The notes: generated from the sequence alone by a model not told the origin. A DNA stretch of 64,000 nt from Microbacterium sp. zg-Y818 (GCF_030246905.1 NZ_CP126741.1:248001-312000), one strand, 5' to 3'; positions 8,427-17,606 are shown, counted from the stretch's first letter. Translations and numbers: made by a program.

Positions 8427-9367
8427 CGACTTCACTGCCCGCGACGGCTTCCACGATCGAATCACGCAAGCAGCGTTCCAGTAGTCCACGACTGCGTACT
8501 CCTCGCCGCCGCGCGAGCGTCGACAAGCCACGCCGCAGCATCCTGCTCACCGCGCTGACGGCCATCATCCTCATCTACGCGCTCGTGCCGCTGGTGTGGT
8601 TGGTCATCTCTGCGACCAAGACCCAGGGAGACCTGCTTTCCACGTTCGGATTTGCATTCGGTAACTCGTTCGCGCTCTTCGACAACATCGCCAACACGCT
8701 CGCCTATGACGACGGCATCTTCGTCCGATGGTTCGCCAACACCATGCTTTATGTCGTCGTCGGCGCCGGGGGAGCCACCCTGCTTGCCGTGATGGGCGGC
8801 TACGGGTTGGCGAAGTTCACTTTCCCTGGCAAGAAGGCGGTGTTCGCCGTGGTGATCGGCGCCGTGGCGGTGCCCGGAACAGCCCTTGCGGTGCCGACGT
8901 TCCTGATGTTCTCGCAGGCGGGGATCACTAACACCCCTTGGTCGGTCATCATCCCCTCGCTGATCTCGCCGTTCGGTCTCTACCTCATGTGGACGTTCGC
9001 ATCGCAGGCGGTCCCCGCGGAACTCCTCGAGGCTGCTCGCATGGATGGGGCCTCCGAGTTCCGCACCTTCTGGCAGGTGGCGCTCCCGCTGCTCGCACCC
9101 GGCACCGTCACGGTCCTGCTATTCACGACCGTCGCGACGTGGAACAACTACTTCCTGCCGCTGATCATGTTGACCGATCCGGACTGGTACCCGTTGACGA
9201 TCGGCCTCAATGCCTGGAACGCCCAGGCGTCCACGGTCGGCGGGCAAGCCGTCTTCGACCTGGTAGTCACCGGGTCGCTGCTGACGATCGTGCCGCTGAT
9301 CGCAGCGTTCCTCCTGCTGCAGCGCTATTGGCAGTCCGGCCTCGTTGCCGGGTCGGTCAAGGAGTAA
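8423..9367 (+). CDS. sugar ABC transporter permease (MalG-like)
   Basis: This is the second permease subunit (314 residues) of the same CUT1 importer. A basic N-terminal tail of about 45 residues (rich in Arg and Lys) is followed by six membrane segments. The coupling loop EAARMDGA is present and the sequence LPLLAPGTVTVLLF follows it, as in MalG-type proteins. Translation is coupled to the first permease by a 4-base ATGA overlap. A 66-base gap with an AGGTGAG box leads to the binding protein gene. Together the pair should carry beta-galactosides, or galactan-derived oligosaccharides, to the cytoplasmic GH42 enzyme coded downstream; the substrate is inferred from that neighbour. Confidence 0.9.
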   Translation: MTTSLPATASTIESRKQRSSSPRLRTPRRRASVDKPRRSILLTALTAIILIYALVPLVWLVISATKTQGDLLSTFGFAFGNSFALFDNIANTLAYDDGIFVRWFANTMLYVVVGAGGATLLAVMGGYGLAKFTFPGKKAVFAVVIGAVAVPGTALAVPTFLMFSQAGITNTPWSVIIPSLISPFGLYLMWTFASQAVPAELLEAARMDGASEFRTFWQVALPLLAPGTVTVLLFTTVATWNNYFLPLIMLTDPDWYPLTIGLNAWNAQASTVGGQAVFDLVVTGSLLTIVPLIAAFLLLQRYWQSGLVAGSVKE

Positions 9368-9433
9368 CCGCTGGCGACCCGCCCCCCATATCGAACCCTC
9401 AACCAGAAACACCAACAGTTAGGTGAGATGCAC

Positions 9434-10777
9434 ATGACTCGTACTTTCAATCGGCGCACCGCGCTCGCCGGGGGAGCCGCCCTCGCAGCGATGGCGCTGA
9501 CCCTCGCAGGATGCAGCTCGAGCGGCGGCGGCGCCGACGCGGGCGACGAGGCATCCGACGTCGCTGCCGCCCTCGAAGAGGGCGGAGACCTGCTCGTCTG
9601 GGGCTGGGACGCAACCCTCCCCCCGATGATCGAAGCCTTCGAAGCGGCCTACCCCAACGTCAATGTCGAACTCGCCAACGTGGGCACCAGCACGGACGAG
9701 TACACCGCCCTGCAGAACGCGATCCAGGCCGGCTCCGGCATCCCCGATGTCGTGCACATGGAGTACTCCGCCGTCCCGCAATTCGCCCTCACCGAGGACC
9801 TTGCGGACCTGACGCCGTACGGTGCCGCAGACCTCGAGGCCGACTACACCCCCGGCACCTGGGGATCCGTCGCCATCGGCGAAGGCATCTATGGCCTGCC
9901 GTTGGACTCCGGCCCCATGGCCATGTTCTACAACGCGGCCGTGTTCGAAGAGCATGGCATCGCGGTTCCCGCGACGTGGGAGGAATATGTCGAGGCGGCG
10001 CGCACGCTTCACGCAGCCGACCCCAGCAAGTACCTCGTGGGCGACGCCGGTGACGCCGGGTTCACGCAGAGCATGATCTGGCAAGCCGGCGGCCGTCCGT
10101 TCCAGGTCGAGGGCACCGAGATCACCGTGGACCTGGCCGACGAAGGTGCGAACAAGTTCGTGGAAATGTGGCAGCCCATGCTCGATGAGCAGCTGGTGGC
10201 GCCCGTTGTGACGTGGTCGGAGGAGTGGTACAAGGCGCTCGGCGACGGCACGATCAACACGCTCCTCATCGGTGCGTGGATGCCGGTGAACCTCGAAAGC
10301 GGCGTGCCGGAGGCCGCCGGCGACTGGCGCGCTGCCCCCATGCCGCAGTACGAAGCCGGCGAAGAGGCGAACTCCGAGAACGGCGGCAGTGCGCTGGTGG
10401 TCACCGAGGCCAGCAAGCAGAAGGCGCTCGCCTACGGGTTCACCGAGTTCTCCAACGCCGGTGACGGCGTGGGGGTGCGACTGGACGCGGGCACCTTCCC
10501 GGCCACGATGGCCGACATCGAATCCGCGGCGTTCGTCGAGAAGGAATTCCCCTACTTCGGTGGACAGAAGGTCAACGAGGTCCTCGCCGCCGCAGCGACC
10601 TCGGTGTCCTCCGGGTGGCAGTACCTTCCGTTCCAGGCGTACGCGGTATCGATCTTCAACGACAACCTCAGCGCGTCGTACACCGGTGACCAGCCGATGG
10701 AAGCGGGACTGGCCAGCTGGCAGGATGCCATCGTGAGCTACGGAAACAGCCAGGGTTTCACCGTCAACGGAGGCTGA
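9434..10777 (+). CDS. sugar ABC transporter substrate-binding lipoprotein
   Basis: This 447-residue lipoprotein captures the sugar outside the membrane and delivers it to the two permeases. The signal peptide runs to a lipobox LAGC with Cys27 as the lipidated residue, followed by a Ser/Gly linker. An RR pair at residues 7-8 (FNRRTALAGG) leaves export by the Tat route possible. The body is a family 1 solute-binding protein: LLVWGWDATLPPMIEAFEAA at the start and a Gly/Trp-rich second lobe. I start at the ATG at 9434, not at 9428, because AGGTGAG lies 6 bases before 9434 but only abuts 9428. A strong hairpin follows the stop, which would let binding protein be made in excess over the regulator. 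Confidence 0.9.
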   Translation: MTRTFNRRTALAGGAALAAMALTLAGCSSSGGGADAGDEASDVAAALEEGGDLLVWGWDATLPPMIEAFEAAYPNVNVELANVGTSTDEYTALQNAIQAGSGIPDVVHMEYSAVPQFALTEDLADLTPYGAADLEADYTPGTWGSVAIGEGIYGLPLDSGPMAMFYNAAVFEEHGIAVPATWEEYVEAARTLHAADPSKYLVGDAGDAGFTQSMIWQAGGRPFQVEGTEITVDLADEGANKFVEMWQPMLDEQLVAPVVTWSEEWYKALGDGTINTLLIGAWMPVNLESGVPEAAGDWRAAPMPQYEAGEEANSENGGSALVVTEASKQKALAYGFTEFSNAGDGVGVRLDAGTFPATMADIESAAFVEKEFPYFGGQKVNEVLAAAATSVSSGWQYLPFQAYAVSIFNDNLSASYTGDQPMEAGLASWQDAIVSYGNSQGFTVNGG

Positions 10778-10787
10778 ACCAGGCTGA

Positions 10788-10835
10788 CCGGTCGTGACGG
10801 GCGGGCGCATCCAACCGTCCTCCCGTCACGACCGG
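10788..10835 (+). terminator. hairpin between binding protein gene and lacI-type gene
   Basis: CCGGTCGTGACGGG (10788-10801) is followed after 20 bases by its exact reverse complement (10822-10835), a 14-bp perfect stem. There is no U-run, so it may be an attenuator or an mRNA-stabilising structure that lowers expression of the downstream genes rather than a full terminator. Confidence 0.6.
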
Positions 10836-10884
10836 CGATGCTGGCAGGCCAAACGTGTGCAGTCCGATTACCGAAGGAACGTGT

Positions 10885-11916
10885 ATGCCCCAGTCGGCAA
10901 AGCGCACCGGGGCAGTCCGCCCCGCAGCGATGATGGACGTTGCGCGTCTGGCCGGTGTCTCGCAGAAGACCGTGTCGCGGGTCGTGAACGGGGAACCGCA
11001 CGTGTCGGCGGCGGTGCAGCAGCGCGTGCTCGCCGCGATCGACGAACTCAACTTCCGGCCCAACTCCGCCGCACGCGCTCTGGTGTCGGCGCGGACGCGA
11101 ACGATCGGGTTCGTCTACACCGGCAGCGCCCTGTTCGGCCCCAGTGCGATGTCCGTAGGCATCGAGCGCGCCGCCCGGGATGCGGGGTACGGGGTGGCTG
11201 TGGTCCACACCGCCGATGGGACCCCGACGAGCGTGCGGGCAGCCTTCGACGACCTCATCGGACGCGGCGTGGAAGGCATCGTCGTCTCCGAGCCCGCCGA
11301 TGACCTTCGCCCCGCTGACCTCCCATCGGCGGGTATCCCCGTCCTGTCGCTCGAGAACGATCCGAGCGACGTGGGGGAGTGGATCATGGTCGGTGCGGAC
11401 GATCGCGCCGGCGCCCGTGAAGCCACACAGCACCTCATAGACCTCGGTCATCGGTCGATCGCGCACATTGCAGGTCCCCGGGGCTGGGCGACGAGCCAGA
11501 ATCGCCTGCTCGGCTGGCAGGGTGCCCTGGTGGCGGCGGGGCTCGCGGTGCCGGATGTGCTGCGCGGCGACTGGAGCGCGGCTTCGGGGTTCACCGCCGG
11601 CGAAGCGCTCGCTGCCACCGCCGTCACCGCGATCGTCGCGGCGAACGACGAAATGGCGATCGGCGCGATCCGGGCGATGCAGCTCGCCGGCCGATCGATC
11701 CCTCGCGACGTGAGCATCGTCGGCATCGACGACATCCCGCTCGCGGCCTACCTCACGACCCCGCTGACCACCGTGCGCCAGGATTTCGATGCCGTTGCCC
11801 GCGAGGGCATGTCGCGCCTGATCGATGTCATCGAGGGCCGTTCCCTCACCTCCCGGCGCTACGCCGTACCCACCCAACTGATCGTCAGGTCCTCCACCGG
11901 CACGCCGGTCGGGTGA
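10885..11916 (+). CDS. LacI-family transcriptional regulator
   Basis: A 343-residue regulator: the LacI helix-turn-helix covers residues about 17-65 (MMDVARLAGVSQKTVSRVVN), with the minor-groove hinge near LNFRPNSAARAL, followed by a periplasmic-binding-protein-like sugar sensor domain (TIGFVYTGSALFG ... IVAANDEMAIGAIRAMQLAG ... VSIVGIDDIPLA). The ATG at 10885 has GAAGGA 7 bases upstream; codons before it belong to the hairpin region. Its place inside the transport operon, ahead of the beta-galactosidase gene, and the two LacI-type palindromes at 7378-7434 make autoregulated control of the whole operon by a galactoside likely. Confidence 0.88.
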   Translation: MPQSAKRTGAVRPAAMMDVARLAGVSQKTVSRVVNGEPHVSAAVQQRVLAAIDELNFRPNSAARALVSARTRTIGFVYTGSALFGPSAMSVGIERAARDAGYGVAVVHTADGTPTSVRAAFDDLIGRGVEGIVVSEPADDLRPADLPSAGIPVLSLENDPSDVGEWIMVGADDRAGAREATQHLIDLGHRSIAHIAGPRGWATSQNRLLGWQGALVAAGLAVPDVLRGDWSAASGFTAGEALAATAVTAIVAANDEMAIGAIRAMQLAGRSIPRDVSIVGIDDIPLAAYLTTPLTTVRQDFDAVAREGMSRLIDVIEGRSLTSRRYAVPTQLIVRSSTGTPVG

Positions 11917-12010
11917 CGCCCCAGACCCCTACCTTCCCCCACCCGTCCCCACCCGCCCCGCCGCCGCCCGAGCGCGCGCCACCGCCTTCGCCGTCAGGAA
12001 GACCTCACTC

Positions 12011-14164
12011 ATGAGCGCCCAAATCGCCCCCCGTGTCCACTTCGGTGCCGCGTACTACCTCGAGTACCAGCGAACCCCTCGCCTCGAGAGGGACCTGGAT
12101 CTGATGGTCAAGGCGGGCTTCACTCTGATCCGGGTGGGGGAATCTGTTTGGTCGACGTGGGAGCCCGAGGACGGCGTGTTCGACCTCGACTGGCTGCAGC
12201 CCGTTCTCGATGCCGCACACACACGCGGCATCAGCGTCATCCTGGGCACGCCGACGTACGCCGTTCCCATGTGGCTGGCGCGCAAGTTCCCCGAGATCGC
12301 CGGTGAACGGGAATCGGGCAGGCGGACCGGATGGGGTACTCGGCAAGAGGCGAACTTCACCCATCCCGCATTCCGCTTCCACGCCGAGAGAGTCGTGCGC
12401 AAGATCGTCGGGCGGTATGCCGGCCACCCGTCCATCATCGGATTCCAAGTCGACAACGAGCCGGGAAACGAGCTCTTCCACAATCACGACGTGTTCCAGA
12501 GATTCGTGGACGAGTTGCGTCGCCAGTATGGAACGGTCGACCGCATCAACGCGGAGTGGGGTCTTACCTACTGGTCGCACCGGCTGTCGACGTGGGCGGA
12601 TCTGTGGACGCCGGACAACAACTCGCACCCGCAGTACGACCTCGCGTGGCGTCGCTTCCAAGCGCGTCTGACGACCGAACTCATCACCTGGCAGCGGGAT
12701 GTGGTGCGCGAGTACGCGCGCCCAGATCAATTCGTCACGACCTGCATCTCCTACGATCGCCCCGCCCTCCGCGACGACGCCCTCGGTGCCGCGCTCGACA
12801 TCACGTCGGGCAACCCGTATTACCGAATGCAGCATCATCTCGCCCTGCCCGACCCCGCCGCGCTCGACGTCGAACAGTCTTGGTACACAACCGGCACGTG
12901 GGCGATGTACCGCACCGCCGACCGAATGTGGTCTACGAAGCAGGCTCCGTTCCTGGTGACCGAGACCGGGGCCTCATCGATCTGGGGATCGAGTCTGAAC
13001 GAGCCGCCTTTCCGGGGGCAGCTCAGGCAGGCGGCCTGGGCGCTGGTGTCGCGCGGTGCGCAAGCGATCGAGTACTGGCATTGGAACTCGCTCCCCTACG
13101 GCGCCGAGACCTACTGGGGCGGGGTGCTGCCCCACACGAATGAGCCAGGGCGGATCTACCACGAGCTCTCGGCAATCGGCGACGAACTCGGCCGCGCGGG
13201 CGAGGACGTCCTGCAGCTCGTCCCCGAGGCGGATATCGGCATCCTCTACTCCACCGACTCGAAGTGGGCGATGGCGTTCCAGCCTCCCCTGGGACTGGCC
13301 GAGCCAGATCCGCGCGCGTACGAGCGGATCGTCGATGGGTGGTACCGCGCTGCATTCGACGCTCGCCTCCAGGTCAGGGTCATGCAGCCGCGCCACCTGT
13401 TCGTGGAGACCCCGCAGACAATTGCGGAGGAGCTTCCCGTGCTCGTCGTCCCCGGGTTCTACATCGCCAGTGACGAGCAGCTCACCTGGCTGCGGGAGTA
13501 TGCAGCCGCCGGAGGCCATCTGGTCCTGGGGATCCGGTCGGGCTACGCCGACGTGGAGGCGCGTCCGCGTACAGACCGCCAGCCCGCTCAGCTCGCCGAG
13601 GCCGCCGGAGTTACCTACGACGAGTTCTCCAACGCCGGCAGTGTGCCGGTGCGCGGCCTAGGCGGGTTTGACGTCCCAGCAGCAGCGACGGCGCGGCTGT
13701 GGGTCGATTCACTGCAGGTGGCCGAAGGCGCTGAGGTTCTCGCCCAGTATGACCACCCGCACTTCGGCGAGTGGCCTGCCGCCACGACGCGGCCGCACGG
13801 CGAGGGGCGTATCACCGTCGTCGGGACGCAGCCAGACCCGGCCTTCGGTGGTGCAATCCTGCGCTGGGCGGTGCCGCGCGCAGCCAACGAAGAGTGGGTC
13901 CGGGAGCGCGATGGTCAGGGTTCGGTTACCGTGACGGGCGCTGTTCCCGAAGGCACCGCCCCCGGCGGGGCCGCGCGAGCGGTGCGCTACGTGCACAACT
14001 ACTCGTGGCAGCCGACGACCTTGGTCGTCCCGGTCGACTGCGAAGACCTGCTCGCCGACAGGGATGCCGCTGGAAAGCGGCCCGTGCTGCCAGCGGGTTC
14101 CGGGTTGGAGCTCGGTGCATGGGACGTCCGGGTACTGCGCGAGGTCAGGCCGGAGGCTACCTGA
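12011..14164 (+). CDS. GH42 beta-galactosidase
   Basis: This is a 717-residue glycoside hydrolase of family 42, which removes terminal beta-D-galactose from oligosaccharides by a retaining mechanism. E150 in GFQVDNEPG is the expected acid/base and E318 in LVTETGASS the expected nucleophile. The TIM barrel fills about residues 10-390, then a Rossmann-like trimerisation domain (about 400-620) and a small beta domain. There is no signal peptide, so it works in the cytoplasm on sugar brought in by the ABC system. The CXCXXC zinc cluster of some GH42 enzymes is not seen. An AGGAAGA box precedes the ATG. The 94 bases between the regulator and this gene are a pyrimidine-rich tract with no clear promoter. 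It is the last gene before the right copy of the 35-bp repeat. Confidence 0.92.
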   Translation: MSAQIAPRVHFGAAYYLEYQRTPRLERDLDLMVKAGFTLIRVGESVWSTWEPEDGVFDLDWLQPVLDAAHTRGISVILGTPTYAVPMWLARKFPEIAGERESGRRTGWGTRQEANFTHPAFRFHAERVVRKIVGRYAGHPSIIGFQVDNEPGNELFHNHDVFQRFVDELRRQYGTVDRINAEWGLTYWSHRLSTWADLWTPDNNSHPQYDLAWRRFQARLTTELITWQRDVVREYARPDQFVTTCISYDRPALRDDALGAALDITSGNPYYRMQHHLALPDPAALDVEQSWYTTGTWAMYRTADRMWSTKQAPFLVTETGASSIWGSSLNEPPFRGQLRQAAWALVSRGAQAIEYWHWNSLPYGAETYWGGVLPHTNEPGRIYHELSAIGDELGRAGEDVLQLVPEADIGILYSTDSKWAMAFQPPLGLAEPDPRAYERIVDGWYRAAFDARLQVRVMQPRHLFVETPQTIAEELPVLVVPGFYIASDEQLTWLREYAAAGGHLVLGIRSGYADVEARPRTDRQPAQLAEAAGVTYDEFSNAGSVPVRGLGGFDVPAAATARLWVDSLQVAEGAEVLAQYDHPHFGEWPAATTRPHGEGRITVVGTQPDPAFGGAILRWAVPRAANEEWVRERDGQGSVTVTGAVPEGTAPGGAARAVRYVHNYSWQPTTLVVPVDCEDLLADRDAAGKRPVLPAGSGLELGAWDVRVLREVRPEAT

Positions 14165-14183
14165 CGCTACGGCGGGGACACGT

Positions 14184-14218
14184 GTTCAGGTGAGATGCTC
14201 AATTCTCGAGACTGACCG
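14184..14218. repeat. 35-bp direct repeat, right copy
   Basis: This is the partner of 7292-7326 (31 of 35 identical). Read on the minus strand it resembles the leader and start of the VOC gene (TTG AGC ATC TCA in place of ATG ACC ATC TCG), but no VOC gene follows. It begins 19 bases after the beta-galactosidase stop and its right half borders the first pseudogene. Confidence 0.75.
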
Positions 14219-14530
14219 GGACCGGTTCGCGTCGAGCACGGCCTGGCGTTGCGCGTCGATGGGCACCGGCCCGCTGGCCGTCAACACCTGGGAGCACCGA
14301 TCGAGCACGACATCGGGGCTGCGCCTCACGAGCGCCACCAGCTCGGAGCCGCCGTCGCGCGGTGCCTGGTGGAAGGTCGCCCTGAACTTCTACGCGGAGT
14401 CGAGGGGCACTTCCGCCGCCCGGGGATGGCGGGCGCGCGTGATCTCCGCGTCGGCGCCGAGTTCGGCCGCGAGCACGACCAGCGCGGCCTCTGTGGGGTC
14501 GCCGATCACGACGCCCGAGAGCATCGCCCG
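14200..14530 (-). pseudogene. fragment of a cation-transporting P-type ATPase
   Basis: Read on the minus strand, the piece from about 14530 down to 14200 gives [20 protein letters not shown], then AEVPLDSA, a TAG stop at 14390-14392, and in the same frame [27 protein letters not shown] and [16 protein letters not shown]. This is the nucleotide-binding part of a P2-type calcium/cation ATPase (family pattern GDPTEGALL, EVPFDSxxKxM, KGAPDVVLERC). The TAG stands where the family has an aromatic residue, so TAC to TAG is likely. The invariant KGAP has become RRSP. Both ends of the gene are missing: one end is cut at the acyl-CoA dehydrogenase fragment, the other at the 35-bp repeat. Confidence 0.7.
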
Positions 14531-14815
14531 CAAGGGAGAGCCCGGACCCGCCTCGTCGGCCTCCCGGCTGCTGATCACCGCTTTCAAGCAGGAGCTCCAC
14601 GAGTTCGCCGTCGAGATGCTGGGCCCGGCAGGTCTCCTCACGCGAGACGCGGACGACGCGGTTCAACGTGGCCGCTGGCTCACCGGCTTCCTCCGTACCA
14701 GGGCTTCCACGATCGGCGCCGGCACGGCTCAGATCCAGCGCAACACGGTGGCCGAGCAGGTCCTCGGCCTGCCGCGCGACCCCGCGATGCCGCGCGGGCC
14801 ACGCCTCGAGGATCC
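14531..14815 (+). pseudogene. C-terminal fragment of an acyl-CoA dehydrogenase
   Basis: The plus frame reads [35 protein letters not shown] and, after a divergent stretch, [20 protein letters not shown] followed by VLGLPRDP. The last block is the hallmark end of acyl-CoA dehydrogenases (RTIGGGTSEIQRNIIAERVLGLPR). The N-terminal two thirds are absent; the sequence changes to the antisense ATPase fragment at about 14530. The remnant runs without its own stop up to the start of the next pseudogene. Confidence 0.7.
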
Positions 14816-14829
14816 GGCCAGGAGAAACG

Positions 14830-15905
14830 ATGATCACACTCGGCTACGAAGCCTCCGCAGAACAGTTCGGCCCGCGCGAACTCGTGGAGCTCGCGGTGGA
14901 CGCGGAGCGTCAGGGATTCGAGTCGGTAGCCGTCAGCGACCATTTCCAGCCGTGGCGCCACACCGGCGGCCACGCCCGTTTCTCGCTGGCATGGATCGCG
15001 GCGGTCGGGGAGCGCACCGAGCGCATTCGGATCGGCACGAGCGTCATGACCCCGACGTTCCGATACAACCCGGCGGTCATCGCGCAGGCGTTCGCGACGC
15101 TCGGGTGCCTCAATCCCGGCCGGGTCTGGCTCGGGGTGGGACAGGGGAAGCGCTCAACGAGATCGCGACCGGGTTTCGCGGCGCCGGGGCACAGGACTGG
15201 CCGGACTTCCGGGAACGGTTCGCGCGGCTGCGCGAGTCCGTGCGGCTCATGCGCGCGCTCTGGGCGGGGAGAGTGTGGACTTCGACGGCGACTATTACTC
15301 CACCCACGGCGCGTCGATCTACGACGTCCCCGATGGCGGGAGCCCCGTGTGCATCGCGGCGGGTGCACCGGTTGTGACGGAATACGCCAGCCGCGCAGGT
15401 GACTGGTCCATCTGCACGTCCGGCATATGGCGGGAGCTCTACGTCGACAAACTGCTCCCGGCCGTCGCCGAGGGCGTCGCAGCGTCGGCCCGGAGCAGGG
15501 ACCGGATCAACCGCATGATCGAGATAAAGCTCTCGTATGAGCAGACGCGGGAGGCGGCGCCTGGAGAACACCCGCTTCTGGTCGCCCCTGTCGCTTTCGA
15601 AGGAGCAGAAGCACGACATCGCCGACCCGCGAGCGATGGCGCGGGCCGCGGACGCGCTCCCCATCGATCAGGTCGCCAAGCGCTGGATCGTGGGATGCGA
15701 GCCCGATGAGGTCGTGTCGAAGATCGCGGAGTATGTCGGGTGGGGCTTCAACCACCTCGTCTTCCACGCGCCAAGGCACGACCAGAGCGGTTCATGTCGC
15801 TGTTCGAACGCGACCTCGCTCCGCGACTGCGGGCTCTGCCCGAGGCGAAGGCCGGGGTCGGAGTCGCGGCGCCCCCGCCGGCCGGGCGCGATGAGCCGGG
15901 TCTGA
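14830..15905 (+). pseudogene. fgd: frameshifted F420-dependent glucose-6-phosphate dehydrogenase
   Basis: A good AGGAG box and ATG start a protein very like mycobacterial FGD1 ([50 protein letters not shown]), a luciferase-like enzyme that reduces cofactor F420 with glucose 6-phosphate. Similarity runs to the C-terminus, but in changing frames: after VWLGVG it jumps (about 15140) to [10 protein letters not shown] and [20 protein letters not shown], again near 15268 to [20 protein letters not shown], again near 15560 to [20 protein letters not shown] and [15 protein letters not shown], and again near 15780 to [19 protein letters not shown]. Four frame changes in 1.1 kb mean that no working enzyme can be made. 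The decayed neighbours argue against sequencing error. Confidence 0.85.
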
Positions 15906-15927
15906 CGGGTTCGGCTTTCTCGGGGCC

Positions 15928-17136
15928 TCAGCCGGCGACGCGCTGCGAGGCGGCCCGGGCGGCTCGGCTCTCCTCGAGGGCGCGGGCGATGCGCAGCACC
16001 GCCTCGCGCAGAAGCGGTCGGGGTAGCGCGAACACGAATCGTGCGTGGCCGACAGCCGCCTGGCCGCATGCCGCGCCGTCGGTCATCGCGACCCGGGCGT
16101 GCTCGCGGAACCACTCCCCGAGATCGCCTTCGATGCCGTAGGCACGGAAGTCGATCAGCGCGATGTAGGTGCCTTCCGGGAGCGTCATGCGAGCGAGCGG
16201 CACGTGCTCCGCCAGCAGCGCGGCCAGCAGGCGGCGGTTGCCGTCGAGGTAGTCGCGCACGTCTTCCAGCCAGCCGGCGCCGGCGCTGTACGCCGCGGTG
16301 TTCGCGAGCGCTCCGAGCGTGGACGTGCCGTGGCCCGCCCAGGGCCCGAAGGTCTCCCAGGCTTCGGCATCCGCGTCATTGGAGAGGATCACCTGCGCGC
16401 ACTTCAGTCCCGCCAGGTTCCACGCCTTCGAGGCGGATGCCGCGGTGAGAGTGTGCGCGGCCGCGGCGTCCGACACCGACGCGTAGGGCACGTGCGCCGC
16501 CGGACGGTACACGAGCGGGGCGTGGATCTCATCCGAGAAGACCCGACCCTCCTTGGCAGCGACCAGCTCGGAGAGGGCGATCAGCTCGTCGCGGCGGAAG
16601 ACGGTGCCCAGCGGATTGTGCGGGTTGCACAGCACCACCATGCCGGCGCCGTCGTCGAAGGCGCGTCCGATGGCGCCGAGGTCCATCGTCATGCGACCGT
16701 CGACCTCGACGCTGGGGACCTCGATGACCTCGCGCCCGTGTAGCTGCGGCACGAAGAGGAACGGCATGTACGCGGGAGTCGGCACGATGACGGCGCTCCC
16801 CGGGCGGGTGAACTTCTCGATCGCCAGCTCGAAGGCGGCGATGACGTCGGGCACGGGGTGCACGCGCTCGGCGGGCACCGCCCAGCCGTACGTCGCGGCG
16901 TACCAGTCCGCCGTTGCCGCGGCCATGTCGCCGGCGACCTGGGCGGGGAGGTAGCCGGTGAGCCCCCGGTTCAGCGCTGCGGTGAGCGCGTCGTTGATCG
17001 CGGGGGCGAGCCCGAAGTCCATCTCGGCGACGAACGCGCCGATGGTGTCGGGAAACGTCGTCCATTTGACGCTGCCGGCGGCACGCAGGTCGCGCTCGGT
17101 GATCGCATCGAAGTCGGGGTGCGGGGCCATGCTCAT
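15928..17136 (-). CDS. PLP-dependent C-S lyase / aminotransferase (PatB/MalY class)
   Basis: This 402-residue fold-type I PLP enzyme belongs to the MalY/PatB group, which cleaves cystathionine or other cysteine conjugates or transaminates. Seen residues: NPHNPLG (N174 ring contact), D202 in FSDEIHAPL (pyridine N contact; SDEIH is the hallmark of this group), K237 in ASASKAWNLAGLK (Schiff base), and an Arg near the end for the substrate carboxylate. The start is the ATG at 17136, which overlaps the thioesterase stop (ATGA), so the two are coupled; a second ATG lies 6 bases on. A methionine/sulfur role is the usual one, but the substrate is not defined by context. Confidence 0.85.
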   Translation of the reverse strand: MSMAPHPDFDAITERDLRAAGSVKWTTFPDTIGAFVAEMDFGLAPAINDALTAALNRGLTGYLPAQVAGDMAAATADWYAATYGWAVPAERVHPVPDVIAAFELAIEKFTRPGSAVIVPTPAYMPFLFVPQLHGREVIEVPSVEVDGRMTMDLGAIGRAFDDGAGMVVLCNPHNPLGTVFRRDELIALSELVAAKEGRVFSDEIHAPLVYRPAAHVPYASVSDAAAAHTLTAASASKAWNLAGLKCAQVILSNDADAEAWETFGPWAGHGTSTLGALANTAAYSAGAGWLEDVRDYLDGNRRLLAALLAEHVPLARMTLPEGTYIALIDFRAYGIEGDLGEWFREHARVAMTDGAACGQAAVGHARFVFALPRPLLREAVLRIARALEESRAARAASQRVAG

Positions 17137-17606
17137 GTCGTGGGCAGCTTCACCGTGCCGGTGCCCGGGTGCTCGTGCGGCATGCGGTCGCGGTCGTAGG
17201 TGATGTCGGTGAAGCCGTGCGGCTTGGGCTTGCCGTCGTCGTCCAGGCTGACGAAGACGATCTTCTCGATCGTGAGGATGCGCTGCCGAGTGATCATGTT
17301 GCGCACGACGGCGCGCATCGTGAGCGAGGTGCGGCCGAAGTGGGTCGCGGTGAGCCCCATCTCGATGAGATCGCCCTGCAGGGCCGAGGCCTCGAAGTTG
17401 ATCTCGGAGATGAATTTCGTCACCACTCGGTAGTTGCCGAGCTGGAGGATGGCGTAGATCGCCGCTTCCTCGTCGATCCAGCGCAGCAGACTGCCGCCGA
17501 ACAGCGTGCCGTTGGCGTTGAGGTCCTCCGGCCGCACCCACTTTCGGGTGTGGAAGTTCACACCCTCCTCCGACCAGTACCAGGCAGATTCATCCGTACG
17601 CGTCAT
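17133..17606 (-). CDS. hotdog-fold acyl-CoA thioesterase
   Basis: The 157-residue protein has the hotdog fold of the YciA/ACOT group: VRPEDLNANGTLFGGSLLRW carries the conserved Asn-x-x-Gly-x-xx-Gly-Gly helix start and WIDEEAAIYA the helix with the catalytic acid, followed by strands KFISEINFEASALQGDLIEM. Such enzymes hydrolyse acyl-CoA to free acid and CoA. A TAGCGT -10 box ends 6 bases before the ATG (17613-17618 on the minus strand), so the mRNA is probably leaderless. It is the first gene of a two-gene unit with the PLP enzyme. Confidence 0.85.
   Translation of the reverse strand: MTRTDESAWYWSEEGVNFHTRKWVRPEDLNANGTLFGGSLLRWIDEEAAIYAILQLGNYRVVTKFISEINFEASALQGDLIEMGLTATHFGRTSLTMRAVVRNMITRQRILTIEKIVFVSLDDDGKPKPHGFTDITYDRDRMPHEHPGTGTVKLPTT

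Noticed and set aside
7292..14218. Composite transposon or prophage as the carrier of the galactoside operon
   Set aside because: No transposase, integrase or phage gene and no terminal inverted repeats are seen; only the direct repeat supports insertion.
14199..14837. A 212-residue minus-strand open frame in the pseudogene region
   Set aside because: It is in a different frame from the ATPase remnant and shows no family pattern; the ATPase and acyl-CoA dehydrogenase similarity explains the DNA better.
14830..15905. Programmed frameshifting or sequencing error as explanation for the broken fgd gene
   Set aside because: Four separate changes without slippery signals, next to two other gene fragments, and no similar breaks elsewhere in 64 kb, point to real decay.
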